Part shown: positions 13,343 to 16,538 of the stretch, one piece after another
How positions within the stretch are numbered: position 1 is the first letter of the stretch
How the letters are laid out: each line of letters opens with the position of its first letter
Assembly (NCBI GenBank): GCA_028705545.1
Contig: JAQWDG010000018.1
Span: 1-16,538, forward strand
Direction: 5' to 3'
Length of the DNA: 16,538 nt
Source: Methanoregula sp.
Lineage (GTDB): Archaea; Halobacteriota; Methanomicrobia; Methanomicrobiales; Methanospirillaceae
Notes under the pieces: generated by a model
What the model saw: the letters and a program-made list of their open reading frames with translations, nothing else
What the model was told of the DNA's origin: nothing
The model's database searches: none
Position numbers and translations under genes: made by a program

Positions 13343-16045
13343 ATGCTGATGAAAGGGATGCCCGGCCACGATGCCGGTACAGCGGCAGAAAACGACAAGA
13401 ATCTCACCCCGGGGATGCGGCAGTACCGGGAGATCAAGGCGCAGTACCCGGATGCAATCCTCTTTTTCCATATCGGGGACTTTTTCGAGACGCTCGAAGA
13501 CGATGCGATCGTTGTCTCGCGCGAACTCGACCTCGTCCTGACCTCACGCTCGAAAAACGGCGACCAGAAGATCCCGCTTGCGGGAGTACCGCACCATGCG
13601 GGCGAGGGTTACATTGCCCGGCTCGTGGCAAAGGGATACAAGGTTGCAATCTGCGAGCAGCTGGAAGACCCGAAGACCGCCAAAGGTCTTGTGAAGCGCG
13701 GGGTCGTCCGCATCATCACGCCCGGGACCGTGATCGATCCTGTGATGCTCCCGTCCGCTGCCGCAGCCTACCTCATGGCCCTCTCCCCGGGTGAAAAAGG
13801 AGGAGACTGGGGAATCGCACTTCTTGATATCTCAACCGGGGAATTTTTCGTGCTCGCGCTTCCGGCTGAGGGCGTAACCGATAATATCCGCTCCGAGATC
13901 GCCCGCTACCGCCCGGCCGAATGCATCGTCCCCTCTTTTGTTGACGAAACGATCCGTGACATGCTCGCGAAAAACAGCGTGGTTGTAACTCCCTACGCGG
14001 ACGACCGGTTCCTTTTTGACCGGGCGGCCCGTACGCTCATGGACCATTTCGGCGTTTCGTCTCTTGAGGGGTACGGCTGTGGAGGCATACCGGCTGCGGT
14101 TGCCGCTGCGGGTGCGGCACTTGCATACGCGGAGGAGACCCAGCAGTCCGCGCTCCCTCAGGTGAGTTCTCTTGCCACCCGCACGTCTTCGCAGGGCATG
14201 ATGCTCGACGCGGTGACGCTGCGCAACCTCGAAGTGCACGAGTGCATCCGTACGGGGAGCAAAGGGGCCACGCTTTTTTCCGTGCTCGACCGGACAAAGA
14301 CCCCGATGGGAAGCCGGCTGCTGCGCCGCCAGCTCACCCGTCCCCTCACGGATGTTGCGCAGATCGATGCACGGCTCGATGCCGTTGAATTCTTCGTAAA
14401 CGACACGACCCTGCGCCTCTCGCTCAAAAGCCTCTTTTCAAAACACGCGGACATTGAAAGGATCACGGCCCGGATCGCGTACGGGAACGCCGGGCCCCGG
14501 GACCTTGTCGCGCTTGCCGATTCCCTTGCAACATTCCCGAAAGTAAAAAAAATCCTGTCTGCCCCGGCTGGCGGGACGCAGCCGGCAAACATCGCCGCAG
14601 CCCGGGACCAGATACAGGAGCAGCCGGAGATTATCGCGCTCCTCGAACGGGCAATTGTGGACGAACCGCCCGCACTTGCAAAGAACGGCGGCGTCATCCG
14701 GCCAGGCTACTCAAAGGAACTCGATGAGATCAACGGTGTCCTGCATTCCGGAAAAAGCTGGATCGCGGAGCTCCAAACGCAGGAGCGGGAGAAGACCGGG
14801 ATAAAATCGCTCAAGATCGGGTACAACCGGGTCTTCGGGTATTACATCGATGTGAGCAAAACAAACCTCTCCCTTGTCCCGGAGCGGTACGAGCGGCGGC
14901 AGACCACGGCAAACGGGGAGCGGTACACGATCCCCGAGCTCCGGGAAAAAGAGGCGCTCATCACAAACGCCGACGAGCGGGTGCTCGCACTCGAACGCTC
15001 GCTCTATGCAGATCTTATCGATAAGCTCCGCGAAAAGATCCCGGAACTCCAGCAGGCCGCTGCCGGGATCGCAACACTCGATGTCACCGCTGCCCTTGCG
15101 GATGTTGCGCAGGCGTACGATTACTGCCGCCCGCAGCTGGACCATGGCGATGAGATTGTCTGTCGGGACGTGCGCCACCCGGTAGTCGAGCAGTCCCTTC
15201 CCGGGGGATTTGTGCCAAACGACTGCGACCTCTCGGGCCATGGAACCCAGATTATGATCATCACCGGCGCGAACATGGCCGGGAAATCCACGTATATGCG
15301 CTCGGTCGCACTCTGCTGCATCATGGCCCAGGCGGGAAGTTTTGTTCCGGCCCGGGCGGCCCGAATCGGGATCATCGACCGGATCTTTACCCGGGTCGGG
15401 GCATTCGACGACCTTGCAAGCGGCCAGAGCACGTTCTTTGTCGAGATGCTCGAACTCGCCAACATCTTAAACAACATGACCGACCGGAGCCTTGTGATTC
15501 TCGACGAAATCGGGCGCGGGACGAGTACGGCGGACGGCTGCTCGATTGCAAAGGCCGTGCTCGAATACCTGCACGGGAAATCGGCAGCCGGCCCAAAGAC
15601 GCTCTTTGCCACCCATTTCCACGAGATCATCGGGGCCGAAGGGGAAATGAAAAGGGTGAAGAACTACCATTTCGCAGTGCAGGAGACAAAAAAAGAGGTA
15701 GTGTTCCTGCGAAAGCTGATCCCCGGCGCAACTGACAAGAGTTACGGTATCCACGTTGCCCGGCTCGCGGGGATTCCAAGGAAGGTGACCGAGCGGGCCG
15801 ATGTGCTGCTCGAAGAATTCTTAAACCGGGCAACCGGCCCGGGCACAAAAGCGCAGCGCTATACCCAGCTTCTGCTCGTAGACGACAGCATGCCGGCCCA
15901 TACTACGCCAAAGGAACCGGACCCGGTCCATGTGGAACTTGCCCGCCTTACTCCGGATGAGATGACGCCGATACAGGCCCTTGCAAAACTTGCCGAGCTT
16001 AAACAACTGGCAAAAGATAATGGCGGGGAGGAAAAACAGCCATGA
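13343..16045 (+). CDS. mutS: DNA mismatch repair protein MutS
   Basis: A 900-residue MutS1-type mismatch sensor that binds mispaired or looped DNA as a dimer and signals to MutL using ATP. The mismatch-contacting Phe-x-Glu motif is in GDFFETL (Phe47, Glu49). The connector domain (KGYKVAICEQLEDPK), the lever/clamp core (LFSVLDRTKTPMGSRLLRRQL, FGYYIDVSKTNL) and the ATPase follow in order. The ATPase has Walker A GANMAGKST (642-650), the AFDDLASGQSTFFVEM signature, Walker B VILDEIGRGTST and the ATHFHEI histidine switch. The length is slightly above the bacterial norm because of about 20 residues before LTPGMRQY. Starts at 13343, 13349 and 13358 are all possible; none has a strong ribosome site. 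It overlaps mutL by ATGA, so the two are co-translated. MutS/MutL are patchy in archaea and probably came from bacteria (established pattern; origin here not tested). Confidence 0.97.
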   Translation: MLMKGMPGHDAGTAAENDKNLTPGMRQYREIKAQYPDAILFFHIGDFFETLEDDAIVVSRELDLVLTSRSKNGDQKIPLAGVPHHAGEGYIARLVAKGYKVAICEQLEDPKTAKGLVKRGVVRIITPGTVIDPVMLPSAAAAYLMALSPGEKGGDWGIALLDISTGEFFVLALPAEGVTDNIRSEIARYRPAECIVPSFVDETIRDMLAKNSVVVTPYADDRFLFDRAARTLMDHFGVSSLEGYGCGGIPAAVAAAGAALAYAEETQQSALPQVSSLATRTSSQGMMLDAVTLRNLEVHECIRTGSKGATLFSVLDRTKTPMGSRLLRRQLTRPLTDVAQIDARLDAVEFFVNDTTLRLSLKSLFSKHADIERITARIAYGNAGPRDLVALADSLATFPKVKKILSAPAGGTQPANIAAARDQIQEQPEIIALLERAIVDEPPALAKNGGVIRPGYSKELDEINGVLHSGKSWIAELQTQEREKTGIKSLKIGYNRVFGYYIDVSKTNLSLVPERYERRQTTANGERYTIPELREKEALITNADERVLALERSLYADLIDKLREKIPELQQAAAGIATLDVTAALADVAQAYDYCRPQLDHGDEIVCRDVRHPVVEQSLPGGFVPNDCDLSGHGTQIMIITGANMAGKSTYMRSVALCCIMAQAGSFVPARAARIGIIDRIFTRVGAFDDLASGQSTFFVEMLELANILNNMTDRSLVILDEIGRGTSTADGCSIAKAVLEYLHGKSAAGPKTLFATHFHEIIGAEGEMKRVKNYHFAVQETKKEVVFLRKLIPGATDKSYGIHVARLAGIPRKVTERADVLLEEFLNRATGPGTKAQRYTQLLLVDDSMPAHTTPKEPDPVHVELARLTPDEMTPIQALAKLAELKQLAKDNGGEEKQP

Positions 16046-16538
16046 GCGGAGAGGCAGGCCCGAAGATCCGCATGCTCGATACCGCGACCGTTAACAAGAT
16101 CGCAGCGGGCGAAGTGGTGGAGCGCCCGGCATCGGTGGTAAAAGAACTCGTGGAGAATGCGATTGATGCCGGTGCCCGCACGATAAAAATCGATATCACG
16201 TCCGTGCAGGGCGGGATATCGGCAATCCGCGTGACCGATGACGGCTGCGGGATGTCACCGGCTGATACGGAACTTGCCTTTGCCCCGCATGCAACGAGCA
16301 AGATTGCAACAATCGACGATATCACGGCAATACATACCCTCGGGTTCCGGGGCGAGGCGCTCGCAAGCATAGCCGCGGTGGCAAAAGTGACGCTTGTCAC
16401 CCGGGAGCGCTCGGGCGCGGCACTTGCCGGGACAAAGCTCGTGGTGCTCGGCGGGAAAATAATTGAAAATGGAAGTACCGGGGCGCCGGAGGGGACGAGC
16501 GTGCTTGTCGAAGAACTCTTCTTCAACACCCCGGCCCG
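16042..16538 (+). CDS. mutL: DNA mismatch repair protein MutL (5' part; cut by window edge)
   Basis: The first 165 codons of MutL, the ATP-driven matchmaker acting after MutS. The GHKL ATPase motifs are all visible: motif I KELVENAIDAGA (Glu38 as general base, Asn39 for Mg), motif II VTDDGCGM (Asp66), the HATSKI loop, and GFRGEALASIA (101-111) at the ATP lid. The last visible part, LFFNTPA, is also conserved. The ATG overlaps the mutS stop as ATGA, so translation is coupled. The C-terminal part, which would show whether it carries the endonuclease motif expected where MutH is absent, lies outside the window. Confidence 0.97.
   Translation, partial: MSGEAGPKIRMLDTATVNKIAAGEVVERPASVVKELVENAIDAGARTIKIDITSVQGGISAIRVTDDGCGMSPADTELAFAPHATSKIATIDDITAIHTLGFRGEALASIAAVAKVTLVTRERSGAALAGTKLVVLGGKIIENGSTGAPEGTSVLVEELFFNTPA

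Noticed and set aside
13343..16045. Possible intein or insertion in MutS because of its 900-residue length
   Set aside because: Walker A, signature and Walker B follow at normal spacing; the extra length is an N-terminal tail and small loops.
1..16538. CRISPR array, transposase, integrase, tRNA or rRNA
   Set aside because: Reading both strands showed no regularly spaced direct repeats, no transposase-like protein and no tRNA-like cloverleaf; nothing suggests a mobile island.

Overview
The window looks like a stretch of a methanogenic archaeon of the Methanomicrobiales (Methanoregula/Methanosphaerula/Methanoculleus type). This is an inference from three things: GC-rich coding DNA separated by short AT-rich gaps carrying archaeal TATA boxes 25-40 bases before starts (several transcripts look leaderless); a DUF2148 ferredoxin-domain protein; and the mix of archaeal-style genes with bacterial-type ones (dPGM, MutS/MutL). 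No rRNA, tRNA, insertion sequence or CRISPR array was seen.

Layout. Positions 1-6614 are almost entirely minus strand. They hold a 2,3-bisphosphoglycerate-dependent phosphoglycerate mutase (cut by the left edge), a DUF2148 iron-sulfur protein, a three-gene run (UDP-galactopyranose-mutase/protoporphyrinogen-oxidase-like flavoprotein, family 2 glycosyltransferase, hotdog thioesterase), a sodium:solute symporter preceded by a 34-residue single-span membrane protein, and a HAD-family phosphatase. At about 6650 the direction flips around a perfect 14-bp palindrome. The plus strand then carries a fused 2H-phosphoesterase/calcineurin-type phosphoesterase, a metallo-beta-lactamase protein with two rhodanese domains (CstB/ETHE1-like persulfide dioxygenase type), and a PPOX-fold flavin-binding protein. 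A 420-base gap between convergent genes (9982-10403) has no credible gene but contains three separate hairpins. A YyaL/DUF255 thioredoxin-like protein follows on the minus strand, divergent from an M50-like membrane metalloprotease, then mutS and the start of mutL in an overlapping operon running off the right edge.

How the genes fit together. The mutS-mutL pair is a mismatch-repair operon. The flavoprotein-glycosyltransferase pair suggests cell-surface glycan work. The small protein and symporter are probably one transport unit. The MBL-rhodanese protein points to persulfide or sulfane-sulfur handling. The most unusual element is the 6.6-8.0 kb divergent unit: a HAD phosphatase facing a two-domain enzyme whose halves could act in sequence on a 2',3'-cyclic phosphate (open the ring, then remove the monoester). 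That order of reactions is an inference, not something the sequence proves.
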